Positions 1 through 5,762 of a stretch of 5,982 bases of DNA are shown one piece after another. The position numbers and the translations under genes were made by a program. The stretch's first letter is position 1; each line of letters starts with the position of its first letter. The notes below the pieces were generated by a model. That model was given only the letters and a program-made list of their open reading frames with translations, searched no databases and was not told the DNA's origin. Source of the DNA: Bacteroidota bacterium (GTDB lineage: Bacteria; Bacteroidota; Bacteroidia; Flavobacteriales; Flavobacteriaceae). Location: NCBI GenBank assembly GCA_015767395.1, contig JADWMI010000155.1, positions 1-5,982 on the forward strand. The letters run 5' to 3'.

Positions 1-85
1 TTTTATTGATTACATATAATCTGCCTTTTCTACGCACAATTTTGCACTCGGCACTTCTCTTTTTTACTGATGCTCTAACTTTCAT
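1..85 (-). CDS. rpmJ: 50S ribosomal protein L36 (bL36), 3' end cut by window edge
   Basis: The ATG at 85-83 opens a frame of 28 full codons that runs off the left edge. The peptide begins [15 protein letters not shown] and continues [13 protein letters not shown], which is clearly the N-terminal three quarters of L36, a protein of about 38 residues in the large subunit. L36 binds 23S rRNA through its basic surface. Zinc-binding L36 carries a CxxC near residues 11-14 and a further Cys near 27. Here residue 11 is Ser, only Cys14 remains, and residue 27 is Asn, so this looks like a zinc-free (C-) form. The gene starts 11 bases after the infA stop, in the same direction, as expected for the secY-infA-rpmJ order of flavobacteria. 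rpsM would be expected next, outside the window. The identification is firm; the C-terminus cannot be seen. Confidence 0.93.
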   Translation of the reverse strand, partial: MKVRASVKKRSAECKIVRRKGRLYVINK

Positions 86-96
86 CCGTTTATACT

Positions 97-312
97 TTAA
101 TATCTGTAAGTAATTCTTGCTTTTGTTAAATCGTATGGACTCATTTCGAGTTTAACCTTATCTCCAGGTAATAATTTAATATAATGCATTCGCATTTTAC
201 CTGATATATGGGCGGTAACTACATGTCCATTTTCTAACTCCACACGAAACATTGCATTTGACAATGCTTCCGTAATGGTACCGTCCTGTTGTATGGCTGA
301 TTGTTTTGCCAT
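97..312 (-). CDS. infA: Translation initiation factor IF-1
   Basis: This 71-residue protein has the usual IF-1 length and is a single S1-type OB-fold. IF-1 binds the 30S A site during initiation and works with IF-2 and IF-3. Hallmarks visible are the N-terminal [12 protein letters not shown] (2-13), the strand region [10 protein letters not shown] (21-30), [20 protein letters not shown] (34-53) and the C-terminal [14 protein letters not shown]. Its ATG at 312-310 shares its first A with the secY stop codon (TAATG), so translation is probably coupled to secY by termination-reinitiation. That coupling is an inference. No Shine-Dalgarno sequence precedes the start; the bases upstream are the A-rich end of secY. 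rpmJ follows after 11 bases. In many bacteria adk and/or map lie between secY and infA; here neither does. Nothing suggests a defect. Confidence 0.98.
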   Translation of the reverse strand: MAKQSAIQQDGTITEALSNAMFRVELENGHVVTAHISGKMRMHYIKLLPGDKVKLEMSPYDLTKARITYRY

Positions 313-1649
313 TATGCTATTGATTTTCTTTTAGTTCCTTTTTTCATTAAACCATCATAATGACGATTCAATAAATGAGAGTTAATTTGTTGTATAGTAT
401 CTATTGCAACACCAACCATAATTAACAATGAAGTTCCTCCATAAAATAAAGCCCAAGACTGTGTCAATCCAAATTTTACAACAATAGCAGGTAATATTGC
501 TACTAAAGCTAAAAACAAAGATCCTGGGAATGTTATTAACGATAGAATTCTATCTAACAAATCACCTGTATCTTTTCCTGGTCTAATACCTGGTATAAAT
601 CCTCCACTTCTTTTTAAATCATCAGCCATTTTATTTGTTGGTATTGTAATTGCCGTGTAAAAATAACTAAAAATAATTATTAAAAACGCAAATAACAAAT
701 TATACCACAAACCAAACATATCAGTAAATTGTATTCCTATTGCTTTTACAGTTTCATTATCTGAACCAGCCAATAAAGCCGGCGCAAACATAATAGCCTG
801 AGCAAATATAATAGGCATTACACCTGATGAATTTAATTTCAATGGAATATAGTCTCTTGCTCCTGAAGCCACATTTTTAATGTTTCCAGCTACAGTTTTT
901 CTAGCGTACTGTACCGGTATTCTTCGAACAGCAGTTACTAAATAAATACAAACAAGTATTACTAAGAACCATATTATTACTTCAATCAAAATCATAATTA
1001 ATCCACCGTTAGATGCTGTAACTTTCGAAACAACCTCTTGGATAAATGATGCTGGAAAACGAGCAATAATACCTATCATTATTAATAATGAAATACCATT
1101 ACCAATTCCTTTATCAGTAATTTTTTCACCAAGCCACATTGCAAAAATAGTACCTGCTGTTAAAATCACCATTGAAGTAATCCAAAACATACTACCACTA
1201 ATATAGAAGGCAGATGATGGAATTAATTGGTAAATGTTAGTAATATATGCTGGTCCTTGAACCATTGTAATTGCAATTGTTAACCAACGTGTAATTTGAT
1301 TGATTTTCTTTCTACCACTTTCACCGTCTTTCTGCAATTTTTGTAAATATGGAACTGCTATACCCATTAACTGCACCACAATAGAAGCAGAAATGTATGG
1401 CATAATACCCAAAGCTACAATTGAAGCTTGTGCAAATGCACCACCAGTAAACATATCTAAAATACTTAAAATTCCTCCTCCACTAGTTTGATTTTTTAAA
1501 GCTGCTTGCGCAACAGTAATATCAATCCCAGGAAGTGGAACTTGAGCCGCAAAACGATAAATGGCCATAAATCCAAGGGTTAAGAGAATCTTATTTCTAA
1601 GTTCCTCTATAGTCCAAATGTCTTTAATGGTTTGAATAAATTTTTTCAT
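312..1649 (-). CDS. secY: Protein translocase channel subunit SecY
   Basis: SecY, 445 residues, is the inner-membrane pore of the Sec translocon, which acts with SecE, SecG and SecA to export or insert proteins. Ten hydrophobic segments can be read, at about 20-36, 76-98, 119-137, 151-175, 183-198, 216-240, 275-293, 313-335, 370-391 and 400-418. Plug-like residues follow the first segment ([14 protein letters not shown], 57-70). Family motifs include VPLPGID (37-43), [17 protein letters not shown] (107-123) and [17 protein letters not shown] (174-190). The cytosolic loop between segments 6 and 7 has [10 protein letters not shown] (242-251). The loop between 8 and 9 has [13 protein letters not shown] (346-358), whose Arg356 matches the conserved Arg needed for SecA function in E. 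coli. The gene starts 10 bases after rplO, the classic spc-operon position, and overlaps infA by one base. The length and the basic C-terminus look complete. Confidence 0.98.
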   Translation of the reverse strand: MKKFIQTIKDIWTIEELRNKILLTLGFMAIYRFAAQVPLPGIDITVAQAALKNQTSGGGILSILDMFTGGAFAQASIVALGIMPYISASIVVQLMGIAVPYLQKLQKDGESGRKKINQITRWLTIAITMVQGPAYITNIYQLIPSSAFYISGSMFWITSMVILTAGTIFAMWLGEKITDKGIGNGISLLIMIGIIARFPASFIQEVVSKVTASNGGLIMILIEVIIWFLVILVCIYLVTAVRRIPVQYARKTVAGNIKNVASGARDYIPLKLNSSGVMPIIFAQAIMFAPALLAGSDNETVKAIGIQFTDMFGLWYNLLFAFLIIIFSYFYTAITIPTNKMADDLKRSGGFIPGIRPGKDTGDLLDRILSLITFPGSLFLALVAILPAIVVKFGLTQSWALFYGGTSLLIMVGVAIDTIQQINSHLLNRHYDGLMKKGTKRKSIA

Positions 1650-1659
1650 CTACAATAAA

Positions 1660-2112
1660 TTATAACGTTTCAGCTGAACCTCCAGCATTTTCAATAGCAG
1701 CTTTAGCAGTTGCAGTGAATTTGTGAACTGTTACATTTAACTTGGCCTTTAATTCTCCATTACCCAATATTTTAACTAGGGAATTTTTATGAACTAGACC
1801 ATTTTCAACTAAAATATCGAATGTTACTGTATCAGAAATTTTGTTATTGTCTACTAACTCTTGAAGTTTATGTAAGTTTACACCAACATATTCTTTACGG
1901 TTAATATTTGTAAAACCAAATTTAGGTACACGTCTTTGCAAAGGCATTTGACCACCTTCAAAACCAACTTTTCTAGAATACCCAGAACGTGATTTTTGAC
2001 CATTGTGACCTCTTGTTGCTGTACCTCCTTTACCAGATCCTTGTCCTCTACCCAAACGTTTTCCTTGGTTTTTTACCGATCCTTTTGCAGGTTGTAAGTT
2101 ATTTAATGTCAT
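1660..2112 (-). CDS. rplO: 50S ribosomal protein L15 (uL15)
   Basis: L15, 150 residues, is a large-subunit protein that binds 23S rRNA and takes part in 50S assembly. The Gly/Arg/Lys-rich N-terminal extension that threads into rRNA is plain: LGRGQGSGKGGTATRGHNGQ (20-39). It is followed by GFEGGQMPLQRRVPKFGF (50-67). The C-terminal globular domain carries the family signature from about 114 to 145, with key residues ILGNGELKAKLNV and the conserved HKFTATAKAAIENAGG end. The chosen ATG gives the usual MxLNNLQPAKGS start. It lies 13 bases after the rpmD stop and 10 bases before secY, as in spc operons generally. The leader before the ATG is AT-only apart from single bases and has no Shine-Dalgarno sequence. 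The gene appears intact. Confidence 0.98.
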   Translation of the reverse strand: MTLNNLQPAKGSVKNQGKRLGRGQGSGKGGTATRGHNGQKSRSGYSRKVGFEGGQMPLQRRVPKFGFTNINRKEYVGVNLHKLQELVDNNKISDTVTFDILVENGLVHKNSLVKILGNGELKAKLNVTVHKFTATAKAAIENAGGSAETL

Positions 2113-2125
2113 CTTATATAAAATG

Positions 2126-2308
2126 TTATTTAACTTCTTCTACAGAAATTAAGTGTTTAACTGTATTTACCATTCCAAGGATAGCCGGAGTAGCCTCATG
2201 TTCAACTACTTGATTCAACTTACGCAAACCTAAAGCCTCCAAAGTTCTTTTTTGGTTCTGAGGACGTCTAATTTGACTCTTTACTTGTGTTACTTTTATT
2301 TTTGCCAT
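2126..2308 (-). CDS. rpmD: 50S ribosomal protein L30 (uL30)
   Basis: L30, 60 residues, is a small single-domain protein of the large subunit and binds 23S rRNA. It has the normal bacterial length. Visible family features are the opening strand AKIKVTQVKSQIRR (2-15), the helix QKRTLEALGLRKLNQVV (19-35), the loop EHEATPAILGMVNTVKHLI (36-54) and a short acidic and lysine tail. It sits between rpsE (11 bases upstream) and rplO (13 bases downstream), the canonical position. The bases directly before the ATG read GAGAG, purine-rich but too close to the start to act as a normal Shine-Dalgarno sequence. rpmD is missing from some bacterial lineages, but this copy is complete. Confidence 0.97.
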   Translation of the reverse strand: MAKIKVTQVKSQIRRPQNQKRTLEALGLRKLNQVVEHEATPAILGMVNTVKHLISVEEVK

Positions 2309-2319
2309 CTCTCGTTGTT

Positions 2320-2844
2320 TTATCCTTTAAATACTTGTTCTAAAGAAATTCCTCTTTCTTTAGCAATCATACTAGCACTTCTCAATTGTAGCAAAGCATC
2401 AAATGTAGCTTTTACAACATTGTGAGGGTTCGATGAACCTTGTGATTTTGAAAGTACATCATGTACACCAACAGAATCAAGTACGGCACGTACTGCACCA
2501 CCGGCAATAACTCCTGTACCTTGCGAAGCTGGTTTTAAAAACACTCTTGCCCCACCAAATTTACCTTTTTGTTCGTGCGGTAATGTTTGTTTTAAAATTG
2601 GAATTCTTACTAAATTTTTCTTTGCGTCTTCAATTGCTTTTGCAATTGCCGAAGCTACATCTTTAGATTTACCTAATCCGTGTCCAACTACACCATTTCC
2701 ATCTCCAACTACAACAATAGCTGAAAAACCGAAAGCTCTACCACCTTTTGTAACTTTAGTAACACGGTTTACACCTACTAAATGATCTTGAAGTTCTAAC
2801 CCACTAGGTTTAACTCTTTCTACGTTATTGTATTTATGATACAT
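2320..2844 (-). CDS. rpsE: 30S ribosomal protein S5 (uS5)
   Basis: S5, 174 residues, is a small-subunit protein near the mRNA entry region; it contributes to decoding accuracy and mRNA unwinding. The N-terminal double-stranded-RNA-binding-like domain spans about 20-84. It includes [20 protein letters not shown] (25-44), the loop that in E. coli S5 lies at the spectinomycin site, and [19 protein letters not shown] (45-63). The C-terminal domain, about 92-165, contains [20 protein letters not shown] (96-115) followed by [20 protein letters not shown] (116-135) and [16 protein letters not shown] (136-151). No deletion is visible in the spectinomycin loop, so there is no sequence sign of classic S5-type resistance. 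The start at 2844 gives the [13 protein letters not shown] leader, which resembles flavobacterial S5. It follows rplR by 6 bases. Confidence 0.98.
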   Translation of the reverse strand: MYHKYNNVERVKPSGLELQDHLVGVNRVTKVTKGGRAFGFSAIVVVGDGNGVVGHGLGKSKDVASAIAKAIEDAKKNLVRIPILKQTLPHEQKGKFGGARVFLKPASQGTGVIAGGAVRAVLDSVGVHDVLSKSQGSSNPHNVVKATFDALLQLRSASMIAKERGISLEQVFKG

Positions 2845-2850
2845 AATTTA

Positions 2851-3204
2851 CTAAAATTTTAAACCTGCTTCTCTTGCAGCGTCTGCTAGAGCTTTAACTC
2901 TACCGTGATACAAAAATCCATTTCTATCAAATGCAACACCTTCAACACCAGCTTTTGCTGCTTTTTCTGCGATAGCTTTACCTACCCCTTTTGCAACCTC
3001 TAATTTTGAACCTGTAGCTTCAATTTCTTTATCTCTTGATGATACTGATAGCAATGTTGCACCAGCGTTGTCATCAACTAATTGAGCATAAATTTCTTTG
3101 TTACTTCTAAATACCGATAATCTTGGTTTAGAAGCTGTACCAAATACAATTTTTCTAATTCTATGCTTAATTCTTATTCTTCTTTCAAGCTTTGATAATG
3201 CCAT
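2851..3204 (-). CDS. rplR: 50S ribosomal protein L18 (uL18)
   Basis: L18, 117 residues, binds 5S rRNA together with L5 and L25-type proteins in the central protuberance of the large subunit. The basic N-terminus [20 protein letters not shown] (3-22) is the flexible RNA-binding arm. It is followed by the conserved [20 protein letters not shown] (25-44), then by the alternating helix and strand region. The C-terminal signature [20 protein letters not shown] (91-110) plus REAGLKF ends the protein in the usual way. The stop is TAG followed in frame by TAA, a tandem stop, just before the rpsE ATG. rplF lies 15 bases upstream. Length and domain layout are normal. Confidence 0.98.
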   Translation of the reverse strand: MALSKLERRIRIKHRIRKIVFGTASKPRLSVFRSNKEIYAQLVDDNAGATLLSVSSRDKEIEATGSKLEVAKGVGKAIAEKAAKAGVEGVAFDRNGFLYHGRVKALADAAREAGLKF

Positions 3205-3219
3205 AATACTTATATATTA

Positions 3220-3765
3220 TTATGCAGATTTACCTGCTTTTCTTCTTAATATTTCTCCTACAAACTTAACTCCTTTACCTTTGTATGGTTCCGGTGCACG
3301 GAAAGAACGAATCTTAGCTGCTACTTGACCAACCAATTGTTTGTCAAATGAAGTTAGTTTTATTCTTGGATTTTTTCCTTTTTCAGAAATAGTTTCAATT
3401 TTTACTTCAGGAGCTATGTCTAAGACAATGTTATGAGAAAAACCTAAAGCCAAATCTAATACTTGTCCTTGGTTACTTGCTCTATATCCTACACCAACTA
3501 ATTCTAGTTCTTTACTCCATCCTTTTGAAACTCCTTCAATCATATTATTTAATAAAGCTCTGTATAAACCATGTTTTGCTCTATGGCTTACACTTTCAGA
3601 AGGACGTTGTAATGTAATTACACCTTCCTCAACTTTAACAGTAATATCATCTTTAATTTCTTGCGTTAACGCACCTAATTTACCTTTAACAGTAACAACA
3701 TTATCATTTATTTCAAATGTAACACCTGCTGGTAACGTAATTGGGCTTTTTCCTATTCTTGACAT
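3220..3765 (-). CDS. rplF: 50S ribosomal protein L6 (uL6)
   Basis: L6, 181 residues, sits near the factor-binding site of the large subunit and contacts the sarcin-ricin loop region of 23S rRNA. Two repeated alpha/beta domains can be placed at about 1-82 and 83-172. The N-terminus MSRIGKSPITLPAGV (1-15) is typical, followed by VTVKGKLGALTQ (24-35) and the HGLYRALLNNMIEGVSKGW stretch (65-83). The second domain has LELVGVGYRA (87-96) and ends with the family signature PEPYKGKGV (158-166) and a basic tail EILRRKAGKSA. The stop is TAA followed in frame by a second TAA. It lies 17 bases after rpsH and 15 bases before rplR. Its leader is A-rich (CTAAGCAAAG before ATG) with no Shine-Dalgarno core. 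Confidence 0.98.
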   Translation of the reverse strand: MSRIGKSPITLPAGVTFEINDNVVTVKGKLGALTQEIKDDITVKVEEGVITLQRPSESVSHRAKHGLYRALLNNMIEGVSKGWSKELELVGVGYRASNQGQVLDLALGFSHNIVLDIAPEVKIETISEKGKNPRIKLTSFDKQLVGQVAAKIRSFRAPEPYKGKGVKFVGEILRRKAGKSA

Positions 3766-3782
3766 CTTTGCTTAGTTCTTTA

Positions 3783-4181
3783 TTAATATACGTAACATAA
3801 AACTTCTCCACCAACATGCTCCTCACGAGCTTGTTTGTTAGTCATAACACCTTTCGATGTAGAAACGATAGCTATTCCTAACCCGTTTAATACACGTGGC
3901 ATTTCATTAGCACCAACGTATTTACGTAATCCAGGAGTACTAATTCGTTGTAATTTTTTTATAACTGAAGACCTTGTCTCTTTGTTATATTTCAAAGCTA
4001 TTTTAATAGTTCCTTGAGCTCCAGCATCATCAAATTTGTAACTTAAAACAAAACCTTGTTCAAATAAGATTTTAGTAATTTCTTTTGTGATTTTTGAAGC
4101 AGGAATTTCAACTACTCTATGGCTTGCCATAATGGCATTTCTAACTCTCGTTAGATAATCTGCGATTGGATCTGTAATCAT
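3783..4181 (-). CDS. rpsH: 30S ribosomal protein S8 (uS8)
   Basis: S8, 132 residues, is a primary 16S rRNA-binding protein needed for assembly of the central domain of the small subunit. In E. coli it is also the translational repressor of the spc operon. The N-terminal domain is TDPIADYLTRVRNAIMA (3-19) with conserved Arg12 and Arg14. The C-terminal RNA-binding domain contains STPGLRKYVG (81-90) and the family signature LGIAIVSTSKGVMTNKQARE (101-120), ending GGEVLCYVY. The STSKG loop is the principal RNA contact in the family. This gene follows the widest gap in the window (62 bases after rpsN), which holds an imperfect hairpin. Whether S8 binds there is unknown. The stop is TAA with an in-frame TAA after it. 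Confidence 0.98.
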   Translation of the reverse strand: MITDPIADYLTRVRNAIMASHRVVEIPASKITKEITKILFEQGFVLSYKFDDAGAQGTIKIALKYNKETRSSVIKKLQRISTPGLRKYVGANEMPRVLNGLGIAIVSTSKGVMTNKQAREEHVGGEVLCYVY

Positions 4182-4200
4182 ATTTATCTATTTACGGTCT

Positions 4201-4233
4201 TGGTTTTCAATATTTTTATTGAACCTGAAACCA
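4201..4233 (-). other. Imperfect AT-rich hairpin in the rpsN-rpsH gap
   Basis: The 62-base gap at 4182-4243 is at least three times wider than any other spacing here and holds no gene I can support. As transcribed, it contains a perfect 7-base-pair inverted repeat, TTCAATA and TATTGAA (4223-4217 and 4212-4206), closing an AAAA loop. A further 5-base-pair stem, TGGTT with AACCA (4233-4229 and 4205-4201), lies outside it, with a 5-base bulge on one side only. No T-run follows in the reading direction, so it is not an ordinary intrinsic terminator. On the opposite strand it would be followed by a T-rich run at 4235-4245. It could be an mRNA processing, stability or regulatory element before rpsH, or mere AT-rich chance. 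Folding energy was not computed. Confidence 0.4.
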
Positions 4234-4243
4234 GTTTAATTTT

Positions 4244-4513
4244 TTACCAACTTGCTTTTCTAACTCCAGGTATCAAACCTTGGTTAGCCATTTCACGAAA
4301 TGTTACACGTGAAAGACCAAACTGTCTCATATACCCTTTAGGTCTTCCAGTTAATTTACAACGATTGTGTAAACGAATTGGAGATGCATTTTTTGGTAGT
4401 TTTTGTAATGCTTCATAATCACCAGCTTCTTTTAAAGCTTTGCGTTTTGCAGCATACTTGTCAACTATCTTTTTTCTTTTAACCTCACGGGCCTTCATTG
4501 ATTCTTTAGCCAT
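4244..4513 (-). CDS. rpsN: 30S ribosomal protein S14 (uS14), long zinc-free form
   Basis: S14, 89 residues, lies in the head of the small subunit near the A site and is a late-assembling protein. The N-terminus [20 protein letters not shown] (2-21) is a basic helix of the long bacterial form. It is followed by [20 protein letters not shown] (39-58) and then [20 protein letters not shown] (59-78), ending [11 protein letters not shown]. The short form of about 61 residues has two CxxC zinc motifs. Here only a single Cys (52) is present, so this is the zinc-independent (C-) type. The gene begins 3 bases after rplE. The end KASW is the normal family C-terminus, so the open frame behind the stop is not part of it. 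Confidence 0.98.
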   Translation of the reverse strand: MAKESMKAREVKRKKIVDKYAAKRKALKEAGDYEALQKLPKNASPIRLHNRCKLTGRPKGYMRQFGLSRVTFREMANQGLIPGVRKASW

Positions 4514-4516
4514 AGT

Positions 4517-5068
4517 TTAGTTCTTTTTAAATGGTAAACCTAATTCCGTTAATAACGATTTTGCTTCTTTATCAGTATCTGCAGATGTTACAAATGTAAT
4601 ATCCATACCACTAATTTTGTTCACTTTATCAATATCAATTTCAGGGAAAATGATTTGTTCAGTAATACCTAAATTGTAGTTTCCTCTACCATCAAAACCA
4701 TTTGCTTTGATTCCGTTGAAATCTCTTACACGCGGTAAAGATGCAGTTACCAATCTATCTAAAAATTCGTACATTTTATCACCTCTTAAGGTAACTTTCG
4801 CACCAATTGCAACACCCTTACGTAATTTAAAGGCTGCAACATCTTTTTTAGATATCGTTGAAATTGCTTTTTGACCAGAAATTTTAGTCAATTCTTCAAC
4901 AGCATAATCAATTAATTTCTTATCAGCTACGGCAGCACCAACTCCTTTACTAATTACAATTTTTTGTAATTTAGGAACTTGCATTACACTTTTGTAACTA
5001 AATTCTTCAGACAGCGTTTTTACAACTCTTGTCTTATACTCTTCTTTAAGTCTTGGTATATAAGCCAT
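4517..5068 (-). CDS. rplE: 50S ribosomal protein L5 (uL5)
   Basis: L5, 183 residues, binds 5S rRNA with L18 in the central protuberance and contacts the P-site tRNA and S13 across the subunit bridge. The N-terminal part carries [12 protein letters not shown] (1-12) and the signature region [20 protein letters not shown] (32-51). The middle shows [20 protein letters not shown] (80-99) and the helix [20 protein letters not shown] (100-119). The C-terminal part has [20 protein letters not shown] (127-146) and ends in LGLPFKKN. It starts 2 bases after the rplX stop and ends 3 bases before rpsN, so coupling with both neighbours is likely. In E. coli the S8 repressor site overlaps the start of this gene; I do not recognise that structure here. 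Confidence 0.98.
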   Translation of the reverse strand: MAYIPRLKEEYKTRVVKTLSEEFSYKSVMQVPKLQKIVISKGVGAAVADKKLIDYAVEELTKISGQKAISTISKKDVAAFKLRKGVAIGAKVTLRGDKMYEFLDRLVTASLPRVRDFNGIKANGFDGRGNYNLGITEQIIFPEIDIDKVNKISGMDITFVTSADTDKEAKSLLTELGLPFKKN

Positions 5069-5070
5069 AA

Positions 5071-5376
5071 CTAAATTGCTTTATCAGATTTTTTTGAGAA
5101 CCTAACTTTTTTCTCACCTTCAATTCTAAAACCAACTTTTGTCGTTTCTCCATTCTCGAGTAACATTAAATTAGAAATATCCATTGAAGCTTCCTTTTTT
5201 ACAATACCACCTTGTGGGTTTTGCGCGCTAGGTTTTGTATGTTTAGATATCATATTGACACCTTCAACAATTGCTCTGTTCTTACTTGAAATAATAGTAA
5301 CTATTTTTCCCTCTTCTCCTTTATGATCGCCTGCTATTACTCTAACAGTATCTCCTGATTTTATCTTTAACTTCAT
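5071..5376 (-). CDS. rplX: 50S ribosomal protein L24 (uL24)
   Basis: L24, 101 residues, is an early assembly-initiating protein of the large subunit that binds the 5' domain of 23S rRNA and lies near the peptide exit. The KOW motif is clear at about 7-33: [20 protein letters not shown] (7-26), with the conserved Gly20 and Gly23. It is followed by [20 protein letters not shown] (34-53), the [20 protein letters not shown] stretch (53-72) and a basic tail [13 protein letters not shown]. The chosen ATG gives [11 protein letters not shown], a normal start. The stop is TAG, one of only two in the window. rplN lies 12 bases upstream and rplE begins 2 bases downstream. Confidence 0.98.
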   Translation of the reverse strand: MKLKIKSGDTVRVIAGDHKGEEGKIVTIISSKNRAIVEGVNMISKHTKPSAQNPQGGIVKKEASMDISNLMLLENGETTKVGFRIEGEKKVRFSKKSDKAI

Positions 5377-5388
5377 ATCTTCAGTTTT

Positions 5389-5760
5389 TTAAAGCACTTC
5401 AGGTGCTAATGATACAATCTTCATAAATTGCTTATCACGAAGTTCTCTAGCCACAGGACCGAATACACGAGTTCCTTTCATTTCACCAGTAGTACTATCG
5501 ATAATAACACATGCATTCTCGTCAAAACGAATATAAGAACCATCTTTTCTTCTGATTTCTTTTTTCGTTCTTACAACTACTGCTTTAGCAACTTGACCTT
5601 TTTTAATAGTTCCATTTGGTGTAGCAGCTTTAACAGCTACAACAATTTTATCACCAATTGATGCATATCGTTTTTTGGTTCCTCCTAAAACACGAATTAC
5701 TAAAACTTCTTTAGCTCCAGTATTGTCTGCTACTTTTAATCTTGATTCTGTCTGTAACAT
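5389..5760 (-). CDS. rplN: 50S ribosomal protein L14 (uL14)
   Basis: L14, 123 residues, lies on the interface side of the large subunit, contacts 16S rRNA in an intersubunit bridge, and is the docking site of the silencing factor RsfS. Length and sequence are very conserved. The start is [20 protein letters not shown] (1-20), and the middle has [20 protein letters not shown] (31-50). The family signature lies at 60-86, with [20 protein letters not shown] (61-80) followed by ENACVII. The end [20 protein letters not shown] (97-116) precedes VSLAPEVL, the usual C-terminus. It starts 2 bases after the rpsQ stop, which is tight enough to suggest coupled translation. There is no Shine-Dalgarno sequence ahead of the ATG. 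Confidence 0.99.
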   Translation of the reverse strand: MLQTESRLKVADNTGAKEVLVIRVLGGTKKRYASIGDKIVVAVKAATPNGTIKKGQVAKAVVVRTKKEIRRKDGSYIRFDENACVIIDSTTGEMKGTRVFGPVARELRDKQFMKIVSLAPEVL

Positions 5761-5762
5761 AA

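Noticed and set aside
1300..1491. Plus-strand open frame of 63 codons.
   Set aside because: It lies entirely antisense to secY, shows no family resemblance, and is explained by the amino-acid composition of the real gene.
1989..2213. Plus-strand open frame of 74 codons.
   Set aside because: It is antisense across rplO, the spacer and rpmD, with no recognisable protein; the two conserved minus-strand genes explain the region.
3098..3328. Plus-strand open frame of 76 codons.
   Set aside because: It is antisense across the rplR-rplF junction; the apparent hydrophobic peptide is a by-product of the complementary strand.
3835..4017. Plus-strand open frame of 60 codons.
   Set aside because: It is entirely antisense to the conserved rpsH gene and has no recognisable family features.
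4184..4243. In-frame open stretch of 19 codons directly behind the rpsN stop, ending in TAA two bases before the rpsH start; could suggest an S14 C-terminal extension by readthrough.
   Set aside because: S14 already ends with its normal family C-terminus (KASW) at 89 residues, and a 19-codon open run is not rare. The same bases form the hairpin, and nothing in the peptide is recognisable.
4200..4418. Plus-strand open frame of 72 codons starting in the rpsN-rpsH gap.
   Set aside because: Most of it is antisense to rpsN, and its product resembles nothing known.
5040..5095. Possible S8 repressor site at the rplX-rplE junction, where E. coli has its spc operon control site.
   Set aside because: I see no stem with the bulged S8 core there; the junction is AT-rich and lacks a convincing inverted repeat by eye.
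5428..5661. Plus-strand open frame of 77 codons, very rich in Ser, Phe and Asn.
   Set aside because: It is antisense to rplN; the biased composition is what an AT-rich complement yields.
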